Below, piece by piece: positions 23,914 to 32,973 of a stretch of DNA of 64,000 nucleotides. The translations under genes and the position numbers were made by a program. Source of the DNA: DASRAP01 sp964503275 (GTDB lineage Bacteria; Gemmatimonadota; Gemmatimonadetes; Gemmatimonadales; Gemmatimonadaceae); NCBI GenBank assembly GCA_964503275.1, contig CAZCZO010000003.1, forward strand, positions 124,001-188,000. Direction: 5' to 3'. Below the pieces are notes generated by a model. The model ran no database searches and was not told where the DNA came from. It worked only from the letters and a program-made list of their open reading frames with translations. Position 1 is the first letter of the stretch. Every line of letters starts with the position of its first letter.

Positions 23914-26519
23914 GCACGGGGGCGACCACTCCCCTCATGCAGCAGTACGGTGAGATCAAGGCTCGCCATCCCGACTCCATCCTGTTCTTCAGGATGGGCG
24001 ATTTCTACGAGATGTTCTATGACGACGCCGAGACGGCGTCGCGCGTGCTCGGCTTGACGCTCACCTCGCGCAACAACGGGGGCGCGGCCGCCGTCCCGCT
24101 GGCCGGCATCCCCGTCCGTGCGGTGACCGAGTACCTGCGCCGCCTCGTCGAGCAGGGATTCCGCGTCTCCATCTGCGAGCAGATCGAGGATCCGCGGTTC
24201 GCGAAGGGCGTCGTGAAGCGCGCCGTCACCGAGACGATCAGCCCCGGCGCCGTGTTCAGCGACGATCTGCTCGACCAGGCGCGGGACAACTTCGTGGCGG
24301 CGCTCACTCTCCATGACGGCCGCATCGGCGTCGCGGCGGCCGATGTCTCGACCGGCGTGTTCCGCCTCGCGGTCACGGACCTCGACGATCTGGACGCCGT
24401 GCTCGCCCGGATCGCGCCGCGCGAGATCCTGCTGCACGAGCAGCTGCCCGAGTCGATGCAGCAGCAGGTCCGTGCGCGCGTGCGACTGTGTCACGCGCGC
24501 ACGGCGTGGGAGTTCGATCCAGCGCTCGGCCGCGACGCGCTGGTGCAGCAGTACCAACTCAGCTCACTCGCGGGGCTGGGCGTGGAGGCCTCGGCGGCCC
24601 CCGCCCTGGGCGCGGCCGGCGCGCTGCTGCGGTATCTCAAGGAACTGCAGCCGGCGGGACTCCCTCAGCTGGCGCGCCCCGTGCTCGAATCGGTGGATGC
24701 GCTCATGCCGCTCGACGAGATGACGCGGCGCAATCTCGAACTCGTCGAGAATCTCCGCGGGGGGACCGAAGGCACGGTGTTGCGCGTCCTCGACCGCACG
24801 CACACCGCGATGGGCGCACGCCGCTTGCGTCGCTGGCTGCTCGCGCCGCTCACCGACGCGGCGGCCATCGAGGCGCGTCTCGATGCGGTCGCCGCGTTGG
24901 CCGACGACGGCCTTGCACGCGGGGCGCTGCGCACGGCGCTCGACGGCGTGCGCGACATCGAACGACTCGCGAGCAAGGCGGCGGCCGGACGTGCCTCGCC
25001 GCGCGACCTCCGGGCGTTGGGCGATTCACTGGCGCGGCTCCCGGCGGTCGCCGCCGCGCTGGCGCCCACCGGGGCCCCCGGCGCCCTGCGCACCCTGCTG
25101 GCCGAGTGGGACGCGGCCGACGATCTCGCGCATCGCATCACGCACACCCTCGTGGATCGCCCGCCACTGGTCGTCGGTGAGGGTGAGACCATCGCCCCTG
25201 GCGTCGATGCGGAGCTGGATGCCGTCCGGCGGCTGCGCGATGGCGGCAAGGACGCCATCGCGCAGCTGCAGGTGGAGGAGCGTGCGCGCACGGGCATCGC
25301 GACGCTGAAGGTCGGCTACAATCGGGTCTTCGGCTACTACCTGGAGGTCACGCGGGCGAACGCGCACTTGGTGCCCGCCGAGTACCAGCGCCGCCAGACC
25401 TTGAGTGGGGCCGAGCGCTACGTGACGCCCGCGCTGCAGGAGTTCGAGGAGAGGATCCTCACCGCGACCGAGCGCAGCGCGGCGCTCGAGCGCGAGCGGT
25501 TCGAGGCGCTGCGCGCCACCGTCGGTGCGGCGATCGGGCGCCTGCAGGGGATCGCCGACCGGGTCGCCACCCTCGACGTCCTGGCCGCCCTCGCCGAGGT
25601 CGCCGTCCACGAACACTACGTGCGGCCCACGATCACGACCTCGTCGGCGCTCGAGATCGTCGGCGGTCGGCATCCGGTGGTCGAGCGGACGATGCCGCGC
25701 GAGCAGTTCATCCCCAACGATGTCCGGCTCGATGACACCCAGCGCGTCATCATCCTGACCGGCCCCAACATGGCCGGCAAGAGCACCATCCTGCGGCAGA
25801 TCGGCCTCATCGTCATCATGGCGCAGGTGGGGGCCTTCGTGCCGGCGACCTCGGCGACCATCGGCCTCTGTGACCGCGTCTTCACCCGCGTCGGCGCGAG
25901 CGATGATCTCGGTCGCGGTCAGTCGACCTTCATGGTCGAGATGTCCGAGACCAGCGCCATCCTCCACACCGCGTCCGCGCGCTCGCTCGTGCTGCTCGAC
26001 GAGATCGGGCGCGGCACCGCGACCTGGGACGGGCTGTCGATCGCGTGGGCGGTCACGGAGCACCTGCATGAGCGCATCGGGTGCAAGACCGTGTTCGCCA
26101 CGCACTACCACGAACTCACGCGCTTGGCCGAGGACCTGCCTGCGGTGCGGAACTTCAATGTGGTGGTGCGTGAGGTCGGTGAGCGCATCGTGTTCCTGCA
26201 TCGCGTGCAACCCGGCGGGGCCGATCGCTCCTACGGCATCGAGGTCGGTCGCCTCGCCGGCCTGCCGCCGGCAGTGATCGCGCGCGCCCGGACCGTGCTG
26301 CGGATGCTCGAGCGTGACGCGTCCCGCGGTCCCTCGCGCCGCACCGCCGATGCACCGCCGGACCAACTGGGGCTGTTCACCGCGCCAGGGCCCCACCCGG
26401 TGCTCGCGCGGTTGGCGAGCGTCGAGAGCGATGCGCTGACGCCGCTGCAGGCCTTGCAGTTGGTGGCCGAGCTCGCCGAGCAGGCGCGGCAGACCGTCCT
26501 CGTCCAATCTCCGGAATAG
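23910..26519 (+). CDS. mutS: DNA mismatch repair protein MutS
   Basis: 869 residues from GTG, normal length for MutS1. The mismatch-binding motif lies in FRMGDFYEMFYDD near residue 30. The connector and lever domains follow, with the clamp region around residue 500. The ATPase has Walker A TGPNMAGKST near residue 618, DDLGRGQSTFMVEM, LLDEIGRGTATWDGLSIAWAV and FATHYHELT. The C-terminal dimerisation tail is short. It starts at a GTGA overlap with the SPOR gene; a much longer frame open to 22992 is a shadow. MutL is not in the window. Confidence 0.97.
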   Translation: MSTGATTPLMQQYGEIKARHPDSILFFRMGDFYEMFYDDAETASRVLGLTLTSRNNGGAAAVPLAGIPVRAVTEYLRRLVEQGFRVSICEQIEDPRFAKGVVKRAVTETISPGAVFSDDLLDQARDNFVAALTLHDGRIGVAAADVSTGVFRLAVTDLDDLDAVLARIAPREILLHEQLPESMQQQVRARVRLCHARTAWEFDPALGRDALVQQYQLSSLAGLGVEASAAPALGAAGALLRYLKELQPAGLPQLARPVLESVDALMPLDEMTRRNLELVENLRGGTEGTVLRVLDRTHTAMGARRLRRWLLAPLTDAAAIEARLDAVAALADDGLARGALRTALDGVRDIERLASKAAAGRASPRDLRALGDSLARLPAVAAALAPTGAPGALRTLLAEWDAADDLAHRITHTLVDRPPLVVGEGETIAPGVDAELDAVRRLRDGGKDAIAQLQVEERARTGIATLKVGYNRVFGYYLEVTRANAHLVPAEYQRRQTLSGAERYVTPALQEFEERILTATERSAALERERFEALRATVGAAIGRLQGIADRVATLDVLAALAEVAVHEHYVRPTITTSSALEIVGGRHPVVERTMPREQFIPNDVRLDDTQRVIILTGPNMAGKSTILRQIGLIVIMAQVGAFVPATSATIGLCDRVFTRVGASDDLGRGQSTFMVEMSETSAILHTASARSLVLLDEIGRGTATWDGLSIAWAVTEHLHERIGCKTVFATHYHELTRLAEDLPAVRNFNVVVREVGERIVFLHRVQPGGADRSYGIEVGRLAGLPPAVIARARTVLRMLERDASRGPSRRTADAPPDQLGLFTAPGPHPVLARLASVESDALTPLQALQLVAELAEQARQTVLVQSPE

Positions 26520-26521
26520 CC

Positions 26522-27907
26522 GTGAACCACGCGACTCCCTACCAGTCGGTGCTCGAGACCATCGGGTCGACGCCGCTCATTCGCCTCACCCGGGTCACGC
26601 AGGGGATCCGGACGCCGGTCTACGGCAAGGCCGAGATCTTCAATCCCGGCGGCTCGGTGAAGGACCGCATCGGCCTGCCGATCATCGAAGCCGCCGAACG
26701 CGAGGGGCGGCTCAAGCCAGGCGGGACCATCGTCGAGGGCACGAGCGGGAACACCGGCGTCGGTCTCGCGATCGCGGCCGCGCTCAAGGGCTACAAGTGC
26801 ATCTTCACGATGCCCGACAAGATGTCGCAGGAGAAGGTCCGCCTGCTCAAGGCCTTCGGCGCCGAGGTCATCATCACGCCCACGGCCGTCGCCTACGACC
26901 ATCCCGACAACTATGTCGTGATGGCCAAGCGTATCGCCAGCGAGACGCCCAACGCGATCCTCGCGAACCAGTTCTACAACCCATCGAATCCGCAGGCGCA
27001 CTACGACACGACCGGCCCCGAGCTGTGGGCGCAGAGTGAGGGGCGCATCTCGCACTTCGTGGCCGCGGCCGGCACTGGCGGGACCATCACCGGCGTCGGG
27101 CGCTACCTCAAGGAGCAGAATCCGGCGGTGCGCATCGTGGCCGGCGACCCGGTGGGCTCGATCCTCGCCGGGCATTGGCGGACGCACGGCGCGCAGGTGC
27201 CGGAGGGCGCGCCCTACAAGGTCGAAGGGATCGGGCAGGACAAGATCCCCGGCACGCTCGACATGAGCGTGATCGACGCCTACCACACCGTGACCGATCG
27301 CGATGCCTTCGCGATGGCGCGTCGTCTCACCCGCGAAGAAGGCCTCTTCGTGGGCGGGTCGGCCGGCCTCATCGCGCATGTCGCGCTCATGGTCGCGCGT
27401 GAGATCGATGACCCCGACGCCTTCGTGGTCACCTTCCTCTGCGACACGGGCGAACGGTATCTCTCGAAGCTCTACAACGACGAGTGGATGCGCGAGAACC
27501 AGATGCTCGACCCCGAGCGGGTCACGATCGGCCAGCTGCTCGCGCTCAAGGGGGGCGAGGTGCCCGCGCTGGTCAGCACGACGCCGGGGGCGTCGGTGCG
27601 GCAGGCCCTTCGGTTGATGTCGCTGCACGACATCTCGCAGCTGCCCGTACTCGACGGGGCCGACTGTGTGGGATCGGTGCACGAGCACTCGCTCGCCTCG
27701 CGCGCGCTCGAGAACACCGCGCTCCTCGACGCCACGGTGAGCGATGTGATGGATCCGCCGCTCCCGGTCGTGGACCACGACGCCCCGGTGGAGCGGGTCA
27801 CCAAGCTGCTCAGCAAGCCCAACCCGGCGATCCTCGTCCAGCGCGGGCAGTTGGTGCAGGGCGTGCTCACCCGCAGCGATGTGCTGCACTTCCTGATGAG
27901 TCGTTGA
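26522..27907 (+). CDS. Cystathionine beta-synthase with C-terminal CBS pair
   Basis: 461 residues. A PLP fold-type II core: TIGSTPLIRL, the lysine in NPGGSVKDRIG that binds PLP, EGTSGNTGVGLAIAAALKGYK, ANQFYNPSNPQAHYDTTGPE and AAGTGGTITGVGRYLKEQNP. Residues about 340-461 form two CBS domains (VSTTPGASVRQALRLMSLHDISQLPVLDG and the second around DHDAPVERVTKLLSKPNPAILVQ). It makes cystathionine from serine and homocysteine; a cysteine synthase activity is possible. It begins two bases after mutS. Confidence 0.92.
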   Translation: MNHATPYQSVLETIGSTPLIRLTRVTQGIRTPVYGKAEIFNPGGSVKDRIGLPIIEAAEREGRLKPGGTIVEGTSGNTGVGLAIAAALKGYKCIFTMPDKMSQEKVRLLKAFGAEVIITPTAVAYDHPDNYVVMAKRIASETPNAILANQFYNPSNPQAHYDTTGPELWAQSEGRISHFVAAAGTGGTITGVGRYLKEQNPAVRIVAGDPVGSILAGHWRTHGAQVPEGAPYKVEGIGQDKIPGTLDMSVIDAYHTVTDRDAFAMARRLTREEGLFVGGSAGLIAHVALMVAREIDDPDAFVVTFLCDTGERYLSKLYNDEWMRENQMLDPERVTIGQLLALKGGEVPALVSTTPGASVRQALRLMSLHDISQLPVLDGADCVGSVHEHSLASRALENTALLDATVSDVMDPPLPVVDHDAPVERVTKLLSKPNPAILVQRGQLVQGVLTRSDVLHFLMSR

Positions 27908-27909
27908 GC

Positions 27910-28920
27910 ATGCGTATCGTCGTGCTGTTGGGCGGGACCTCGGCGGAGCGTGACGTCTCGCTCGCCTCGGGACTGCGGGTGATCGATGGCCTGCGGGCCG
28001 GCGGGCACGAGGTCCGGGCGGTCGATCCCGCGGTCGGTGCGATCGACGAGGCCGCGCTGCGCGCCGCGTTCGCGACCGGCGTGGCCCGCACGCCGCCGTC
28101 GCCCGCGCAGTTGGCGTCGCTCGAGCGCACGGCGCTCGGGCCGGCGCTCGCCGCCCTCCCCGCGCTGCGTGAGGCCGACGTCGTCTTCAATGCGCTCCAC
28201 GGCGGCGCGGGGGAGGACGGGACGGTGCAGGCCATCCTGGGCTCGGCGCGCATCCCCTATACGGGCAGCGGCCCGCTGGGCGCCGCGCTGGCCATGGACA
28301 AGGACCTCGCCAAGATCCTCTTCCGCGCGGCGGCGGTCCCGACCCCCGACTGGCTCATGGCGCCGGTGGACCCCGCGGCCGCGGCGGCGACCCTCGGCCT
28401 CCCCCTGATCGTCAAGCCCTCCAAGCAGGGGTCGACCGTCGGTCTCACGCTGGTGCGGCGGGAGGAGGACATCGCCGCCGCCGTCGCGCGCGCGGCCGAG
28501 CACGACGACGAGGTCCTGCTGGAACGCTTCGTCCCCGGCCGCGAATTGACCGTGGGCGTCCTTGGGGACGAGACTCTGCCGGTGGGCGAGATCCACACGG
28601 TGGGGGAGCTGTACGACTACGAGGCCAAGTACACCGCGGGGATGGCGCACGAGACGTTTCCAGCCGACCTTTCTCTCGAAGCCACGACGACGATCCAAAC
28701 GCTCGCGCGCCGTGCGTTCGCGGCGCTCAAGTTGCGCGGGTACGCCCGCATTGACTTCCGGATGGCGCCGGACGGAACGTTCTGGTGTCTTGAAGCGAAT
28801 ACCAACCCTGGCATGACCGAGCTGAGCCTGATCCCGCAGGCGGCAGCGGCAGCCGGGATCCCCTTCCCAGTGCTTTGTGAGCGCATCGCTCGCTTGGCCC
28901 TGACGGAGTCGCAGGCCTGA
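27910..28920 (+). CDS. ddl: D-alanine--D-alanine ligase
   Basis: 336 residues from ATG (MRIVVLLGGTSAERDVSLASG). ATP-grasp enzyme making D-Ala-D-Ala for peptidoglycan. Motifs include NALHGGAGEDGTVQAIL, PYTGSGPLGAALAMDKD, LIVKPSKQGSTVGL, ERFVPGRELTVGVLG, ARIDFRMAPDG and LEANTNPGMTELSLIPQAA. The downstream gene starts 2 bases after its stop. The open frame extends upstream into cystathionine beta-synthase but the start used follows that stop by 2 bases. Confidence 0.96.
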   Translation: MRIVVLLGGTSAERDVSLASGLRVIDGLRAGGHEVRAVDPAVGAIDEAALRAAFATGVARTPPSPAQLASLERTALGPALAALPALREADVVFNALHGGAGEDGTVQAILGSARIPYTGSGPLGAALAMDKDLAKILFRAAAVPTPDWLMAPVDPAAAAATLGLPLIVKPSKQGSTVGLTLVRREEDIAAAVARAAEHDDEVLLERFVPGRELTVGVLGDETLPVGEIHTVGELYDYEAKYTAGMAHETFPADLSLEATTTIQTLARRAFAALKLRGYARIDFRMAPDGTFWCLEANTNPGMTELSLIPQAAAAAGIPFPVLCERIARLALTESQA

Positions 28921-28922
28921 CG

Positions 28923-29579
28923 ATGACGACCCCCGCGTTCACTGCAGCTGCCCTCGCCGGCGTCCCGGCCGGCGTTCAGTCCCAAGGCCTTTGGATGGGG
29001 CGCCGACAACTGTTCGTGCGCTTTGCCGGCGAGGCCGAGACGGCCACGATGTTCACGGGCGACGCACTGGCCAAGGACCTCACGCGGCAAGTCCAGCGTG
29101 CGCCGGTGCACTCGGTGTCCATCACCGGGCGTGACCCCTTGGGCAACACGCCCTTCATCGTTGCGGCGCTGAGCAAGGCGGCGCTCACGGTCCCGGTGAT
29201 GCTCGATACCGACGGGCAGCGCCCCGAGGCGGCCGCCGAGCTGTTGCCGTATCTCGCGCTGGTGCAGGTGACGCTCGAGTGCGGCGCCAGCGAGCCCATG
29301 TTCGAGTACGCGCTGCGGACCTTGCGCGTCGCGACCGATGGCAGGGTGGCGACGGCGTTCGTGGCCGAGGCCCATGCCGATACCACCGATACGCAGATCC
29401 TGCGGGCGGTCGAGGAGATCGGTCGTTCGGCGGCGGAGACGGAAGTGGTCATCCTGCCACCGACGTCGCTCGAGCCGACCCTCGACCGTCGCTGGGGCGC
29501 GCTGCTGGAGCAGGCGCTGCGCCTGCATCCGCGCGTGATGCTCGGGGCGCGGCTCGCCTCGCCCACCGGCATGCGCTGA
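28923..29579 (+). CDS. QueE-like protein lacking the radical-SAM cysteines
   Basis: 218 residues. The opening GVQSQGLWMGRRQLFVRFAG aligns with the 7-carboxy-7-deazaguanine synthase (QueE) start (S-x-Q-G-E-G-x-x-x-G-R-x-x-x-F-V-R-x-A-G). VHSVSITGRDPLGNTPFI corresponds to the TGGEPL region, and PVMLDTDGQRPEAAAELLPYL to the ETNGT strand. The iron-sulfur motif CxxxCxxC that should follow FVRFAG is replaced by EAETATMFTG, and the whole protein contains a single Cys (LECGAS). The glycine-rich SAM motif is also altered (GRDPL). It cannot bind a radical-SAM cluster as written. queF lies 1 kb downstream. The role is unknown; a structural or regulatory relic is likely. Confidence 0.65.
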   Translation: MTTPAFTAAALAGVPAGVQSQGLWMGRRQLFVRFAGEAETATMFTGDALAKDLTRQVQRAPVHSVSITGRDPLGNTPFIVAALSKAALTVPVMLDTDGQRPEAAAELLPYLALVQVTLECGASEPMFEYALRTLRVATDGRVATAFVAEAHADTTDTQILRAVEEIGRSAAETEVVILPPTSLEPTLDRRWGALLEQALRLHPRVMLGARLASPTGMR

Positions 29580-29610
29580 GCCGCCCCGCGCCACCACGGT
29601 CCTCACCCGT

Positions 29611-30534
29611 ATGTCGCCCGCCGCGCCGTCCGCCGATCGCTTCCGCACCCCTCGCGTGGTGTGGTGGATCATCGCGGTCAACATCGCGGTGGCGTTCCTG
29701 CAACTCACGCTGGTGCCGCCCGCCGCCATGTTGCGCGCGCTGGGCTTCCATATGCGCGATCTGCAAGGCGCCTGGTGGTCGATCGGTACCTACATGTTCG
29801 TGCACGCGGGGTTCTGGCACCTCGCGTTGAACATGTGGATGCTGTGGCTGTTCGGCTCTCGTGTGGCGGCGACCCAGCGGCCCGGTCAGTTCTTGGGGTT
29901 CTACCTGCTCTGTGGTCTGGGCGGCTGGTTCTTCCATGTGCTGTTCACGCCGCAGGGTCTCCTCGTCGGCGCGTCAGCGGCCGTGCTCGGCGTGCTCATG
30001 GCCTTCGCCTCCCGCTGGCCCGACGAGGAAGTCAGGCTGTTCGGCGTGATCCCGGTGACGGTGCGCTGGTTGGTCGCAATCCTCGTGCTCGTGAATCTGC
30101 TGGGAGGAATGTCGGCACGCAGTGGCGCTGGAGTGGCGTATTTGGCGCACCTTGGTGGCCTCGCGACGGCCTGGGCGGCGCTCAGGCTGTCTGGTGCGAT
30201 GTCGCTGGATGGCGCGGTACCCCGCGTGGCGCCGGTCGCGGAGCAGCCAGAGGACATCACGACGCGGACCGTGCCGCATCGGTTGCCGCGCAGTCGGCCC
30301 GAGCGGGAGCCGCGTGCCGAGGTGGATGAGATCGTGGCGCAGAGCCAAGCGGCACTCGCCGAGGTGATGACCGAGCGCAGCGTCGTCCCCCCGCGAGCGG
30401 GGGAGCGCCCTGTCGCCGCCGACCTCGATGTGAATCGCATCCTCGACAAGATCTCGGCACAGGGGCTGTCGGCCCTGACTGCCAGCGAGCGCACCATTCT
30501 CGAAGAGGCCGCGCGTCGCCTGCGCAATCGCTGA
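29611..30534 (+). CDS. Rhomboid-family intramembrane serine protease
   Basis: 307 residues with six predicted membrane helices in the first 200. The catalytic Ser is in LLVGASAAVLG (GASA, the G-x-S-x motif) and the catalytic His in YLAHLGGLATAW. The HAGFWHLALNMWMLWLFG segment is the conserved H-x-x-x-N loop and helix region. A cytoplasmic C-terminal tail of about 100 residues, rich in Arg/Glu, ends with LTASERTILEEAARRL, a motif often found at the end of bacterial rhomboids. It cleaves membrane substrates; the target here is unknown. Confidence 0.93.
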   Translation: MSPAAPSADRFRTPRVVWWIIAVNIAVAFLQLTLVPPAAMLRALGFHMRDLQGAWWSIGTYMFVHAGFWHLALNMWMLWLFGSRVAATQRPGQFLGFYLLCGLGGWFFHVLFTPQGLLVGASAAVLGVLMAFASRWPDEEVRLFGVIPVTVRWLVAILVLVNLLGGMSARSGAGVAYLAHLGGLATAWAALRLSGAMSLDGAVPRVAPVAEQPEDITTRTVPHRLPRSRPEREPRAEVDEIVAQSQAALAEVMTERSVVPPRAGERPVAADLDVNRILDKISAQGLSALTASERTILEEAARRLRNR

Positions 30535-30558
30535 CTGCCTGTCGGACGCGGGACCGGG

Positions 30559-30564
30559 TATCTT
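30559..30564 (+). promoter_or_regulatory. -10 element of an apparently leaderless queF transcript
   Basis: TATCTT is followed by 8 bases and the queF ATG at 30573, with no ribosome site. Confidence 0.4.
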
Positions 30565-30572
30565 CCGACATC

Positions 30573-30974
30573 ATGCCGCAGCCCACGCTCCTCGAGACCT
30601 TCGCGAACCCGTATCCGGGGCGCGACTACGTCATCCACATGACGTGCCCGGAATTCACCTCGCTGTGTCCCCTGGGCGGGATCGAGAGCGACGCCGCCGA
30701 GTTGGTGCTCCTGCAGGGCGGCGCGCCGGACTTCGCGACCATGTTGATCGAGTACGTGCCGGCCGAGCTGTGCGTGGAGCTCAAGTCGCTCAAGTTGTAC
30801 CTGTGGAGCTTCCGCAACGACGGCATCTTCTACGAGCGCGCGGTGAATCGCATCCTCGATGACCTGGTCGAGGCGGTGCGTCCCGCACGGATGACGGTCA
30901 CCGGCGATTTCAACATCCGGGGCGGGATCAAGTCCGTGATCACCGCCACCTACAGCGCCTCGGCTACGCGATGA
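30573..30974 (+). CDS. queF: NADPH-dependent 7-cyano-7-deazaguanine reductase
   Basis: 133 residues, the short unimodal QueF type that reduces preQ0 to preQ1 in queuosine synthesis. EFTSLCP carries the nucleophilic Cys32, and KSLKLYLWSFRNDGIFYERAVNRILDDL is the family signature. In usual QueF the catalytic Asp lies 7 residues after the Cys (C-P-x-T-x-Q-P-D). Here a 14-residue insert separates them, so Asp53 (APDFA) is 21 residues on. The gene converges on pheA, overlapping its end by 11 bases. A QueE-like gene lies upstream; queC and queD are not in the window. Confidence 0.9.
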   Translation: MPQPTLLETFANPYPGRDYVIHMTCPEFTSLCPLGGIESDAAELVLLQGGAPDFATMLIEYVPAELCVELKSLKLYLWSFRNDGIFYERAVNRILDDLVEAVRPARMTVTGDFNIRGGIKSVITATYSASATR

Positions 30975-31854
30975 TCGGCACGTCCATCGGCGTCCAGCCG
31001 ATGGACCCACGGCGCCCGGCCTGCCACCGCGCGTACGTCCCGACGATCCGCACCGCAGCGGTGTGCGACCGCAGGTCCTCGAGCGCCCGTTCCACATGCG
31101 GATTGCCGACCTCGTGATCGAATTCCACGAAGAATCGGTAGGACCACGGGTCCCCCGTTGGACGCGATTCCAGCCGCCGGAGATTCACCCCGTGCTGCGC
31201 GAAGGGTTGCAGGGCGTGCAGCAGGGCGCCGGGCGTGTCGAGCGTGGTGAACACGAGCATGGTGCGCACCGGACTCGCCAGGCCCGGCTGCACCGGGGTG
31301 ACGCTCATCGCGAGGTAGCGCGTCTGGTTGTCGTGGCGGTCGTCGATGTCCGCGACGATCACGTCGAGCGGGTAGCGGGCCGCGGCGGAGCGCGGGGCCA
31401 CGGCGGCGAAGGCGATGTCGCCCAGTTGCGCGACATCACGCGCGGCGGCGGCGGTGTCGAACACGGGGTGCGTCTCGATCCGGCGATGCTCACGGAAGAA
31501 CCGGCCACATTGCGGAATGGCCTCGGGATGCACGAGCACCGAGCGGATGGTCTGCAGCGACGCCCCCGGCGGTGCCAGCAGGCAGTGGTGGACCGCGACG
31601 ACCGTCTCACCGACCGCGTGCAGTTGCGCCGCCCCGTCGATGACATCGTGGACATCGCCCACGCCGCCGGTCAGCGTGTTCTCGATGGGCAACAGGACGC
31701 GGTCCGCCCGCCCGCCCACCACCGCCGCCGCCGCATCGCGGTAGGTCGGACACGGCACCGCATCGCTCGCGGGGCCGAACAGTTGCTGTACGGCGTCCTC
31801 CGCGTCGGCGCCAAGCTCGCCTTGGAAGGCGACGCGCACCCGCTCCGCTGTCAT
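30964..31854 (-). CDS. pheA: Prephenate dehydratase
   Basis: 296 residues, monofunctional. It converts prephenate to phenylpyruvate. VAFQGELGADAEDAV opens the catalytic domain, LLPIENTLTGGVGDVHDVID and AIPQCGRFFREH follow, and NQTRYLAMS holds the TRF-like motif, here TRY, including the essential Thr. The C-terminal ACT domain shows DTPGALLHALQPFAQHGVNLRRLESRP, with the GAL and ESRP elements that bind phenylalanine, so feedback inhibition is expected. It converges with queF. Confidence 0.94.
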   Translation of the reverse strand: MTAERVRVAFQGELGADAEDAVQQLFGPASDAVPCPTYRDAAAAVVGGRADRVLLPIENTLTGGVGDVHDVIDGAAQLHAVGETVVAVHHCLLAPPGASLQTIRSVLVHPEAIPQCGRFFREHRRIETHPVFDTAAAARDVAQLGDIAFAAVAPRSAAARYPLDVIVADIDDRHDNQTRYLAMSVTPVQPGLASPVRTMLVFTTLDTPGALLHALQPFAQHGVNLRRLESRPTGDPWSYRFFVEFDHEVGNPHVERALEDLRSHTAAVRIVGTYARWQAGRRGSIGWTPMDVPIIA

Positions 31855-31860
31855 ACCCCT

Positions 31861-31866
31861 AACCTA
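31861..31866 (-). promoter_or_regulatory. -10 element of an apparently leaderless pheA transcript
   Basis: On the minus strand TAGGTT is followed by 6 bases and the pheA ATG at 31854. Confidence 0.5.
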
Positions 31867-31882
31867 TAGCGAACCGACGCTG

Positions 31883-32845
31883 GTGACCAGCAGTCTCACT
31901 CCGGGCGCGGTGCCCTCGCGTACGCAGGTCGTGCTCGCGTTCCTCACGCTGTACCTCGTGTGGGGCTCCACGTATCTGGCGATCAAGTGGGTCGTCGAAG
32001 ATGTCCCGCCGTTCGTGGCGGCGACGATGCGCCACGGTGTCGCGGGCCTCGTGCTCTTCCTCTGGGCCACCCGGCGCGGTGTGCGGTGGCCCACCGTGGC
32101 CGAGTGTCGCGTGGCGCTCGTGGTCGGGACCTTGTTGCTCGCGGTCGGGAACGGCCTCGTCAACTGGGCAGGCTCGCGCGTGCCCAGTGGCCTCACGTCG
32201 TTGATCGTCGCGTCGTTGCCCATCTGGATGGTCGCCCTCGAATGGTGGCGTGAGGGCGTGGTGCCGACGCGGCGGACGCTGGCCGGCGTGGCGCTGGGCT
32301 CGGCGGGGATCGCGGCGTTGGTGTGGACGGCCGGCGGAATCGGGGCCGCACGTGGAAGTGCGCTGAGCACCCTGTTGGGGACGGCGGCCCTGCTCTGTGC
32401 CTCCTGCTCGTGGGCGTTGGGCTCGTTCATCTCACGCCGCGCCGCTCGGCACCCCGACGGCGTCTTTGCCACCAGCCTGGAGATGCTGGCCGCGAGCGCC
32501 GTCCTGCTGCTGGTGAGCGTGCTGGTCGGCGACGTCGCCGCCCTCGAGCCGCACACGGTGGGGCGGCGCGCCTGGCTGTCGCTCGCGTATCTCATCGTGT
32601 TCGGCTCCATCATGGGGTTCAGCGCCTACACCTTCCTGCTGCGCGTCACGAGTCCGTCGAAGGTCAGCACCTACGCCTACGTGAATCCACTGGTCGCGGT
32701 GTTCCTCGGCACTACCTTGGGCGGCGAAGCGCTCACCCCAGGCTTGCTCATGGCGGCCGGCCTCGTGCTCGCCGCGGTGGTGCTGATCACGCTGCCCACG
32801 ACCCGGATGGTACGGCGTACCGTCGGAGTGCAACGCCCCCAGTAG
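31883..32845 (+). CDS. EamA-family drug/metabolite transporter
   Basis: 320 residues with ten predicted membrane helices in two EamA repeats. The first begins VVLAFLTLYLVWGSTYLAIKWVVEDVPPFVAATMRH, the second near LGTAALLCASCSWALGSFISRR, and a conserved block near the end reads SPSKVSTYAYVNPLVAVFLG. This arrangement is typical of YedA-type exporters of small metabolites. The GTG start lies 28 bases from the divergent pheA start. The substrate cannot be predicted. Confidence 0.9.
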   Translation: MTSSLTPGAVPSRTQVVLAFLTLYLVWGSTYLAIKWVVEDVPPFVAATMRHGVAGLVLFLWATRRGVRWPTVAECRVALVVGTLLLAVGNGLVNWAGSRVPSGLTSLIVASLPIWMVALEWWREGVVPTRRTLAGVALGSAGIAALVWTAGGIGAARGSALSTLLGTAALLCASCSWALGSFISRRAARHPDGVFATSLEMLAASAVLLLVSVLVGDVAALEPHTVGRRAWLSLAYLIVFGSIMGFSAYTFLLRVTSPSKVSTYAYVNPLVAVFLGTTLGGEALTPGLLMAAGLVLAAVVLITLPTTRMVRRTVGVQRPQ

Positions 32846-32866
32846 CGGCCACAATTCCAGCCGATG

Positions 32867-32872
32867 TATATT
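32867..32872 (+). promoter_or_regulatory. -10 element of tRNA-Phe
   Basis: TATATT ends 9 bases before the mature tRNA start at 32882. No clear -35 is seen. The same hexamer precedes rnpB at an equal distance. Confidence 0.5.
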
Positions 32873-32881
32873 ACGGGTCTA

Positions 32882-32954
32882 GGCTAGGTAGCTCAGTTGG
32901 TAGAGCACACGACTGAAAATCGTGGTGTCGGCGGTTCGATCCCGCCCCTAGCCA
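32882..32954 (+). tRNA. tRNA-Phe (anticodon GAA)
   Basis: A 73-nt cloverleaf without an encoded CCA. The acceptor stem GGCTAGG pairs with CCTAGCC, with discriminator A. The D arm is GCTCAGTTGGTAGAGC, the anticodon loop ACTGAAAAT gives GAA, and the T arm is GGCGGTTCGATCCCGCC. A protein frame running through it is a shadow of the downstream oxidoreductase frame. Confidence 0.97.
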
Positions 32955-32973
32955 CTCGGCGCAGACCCCCGGC

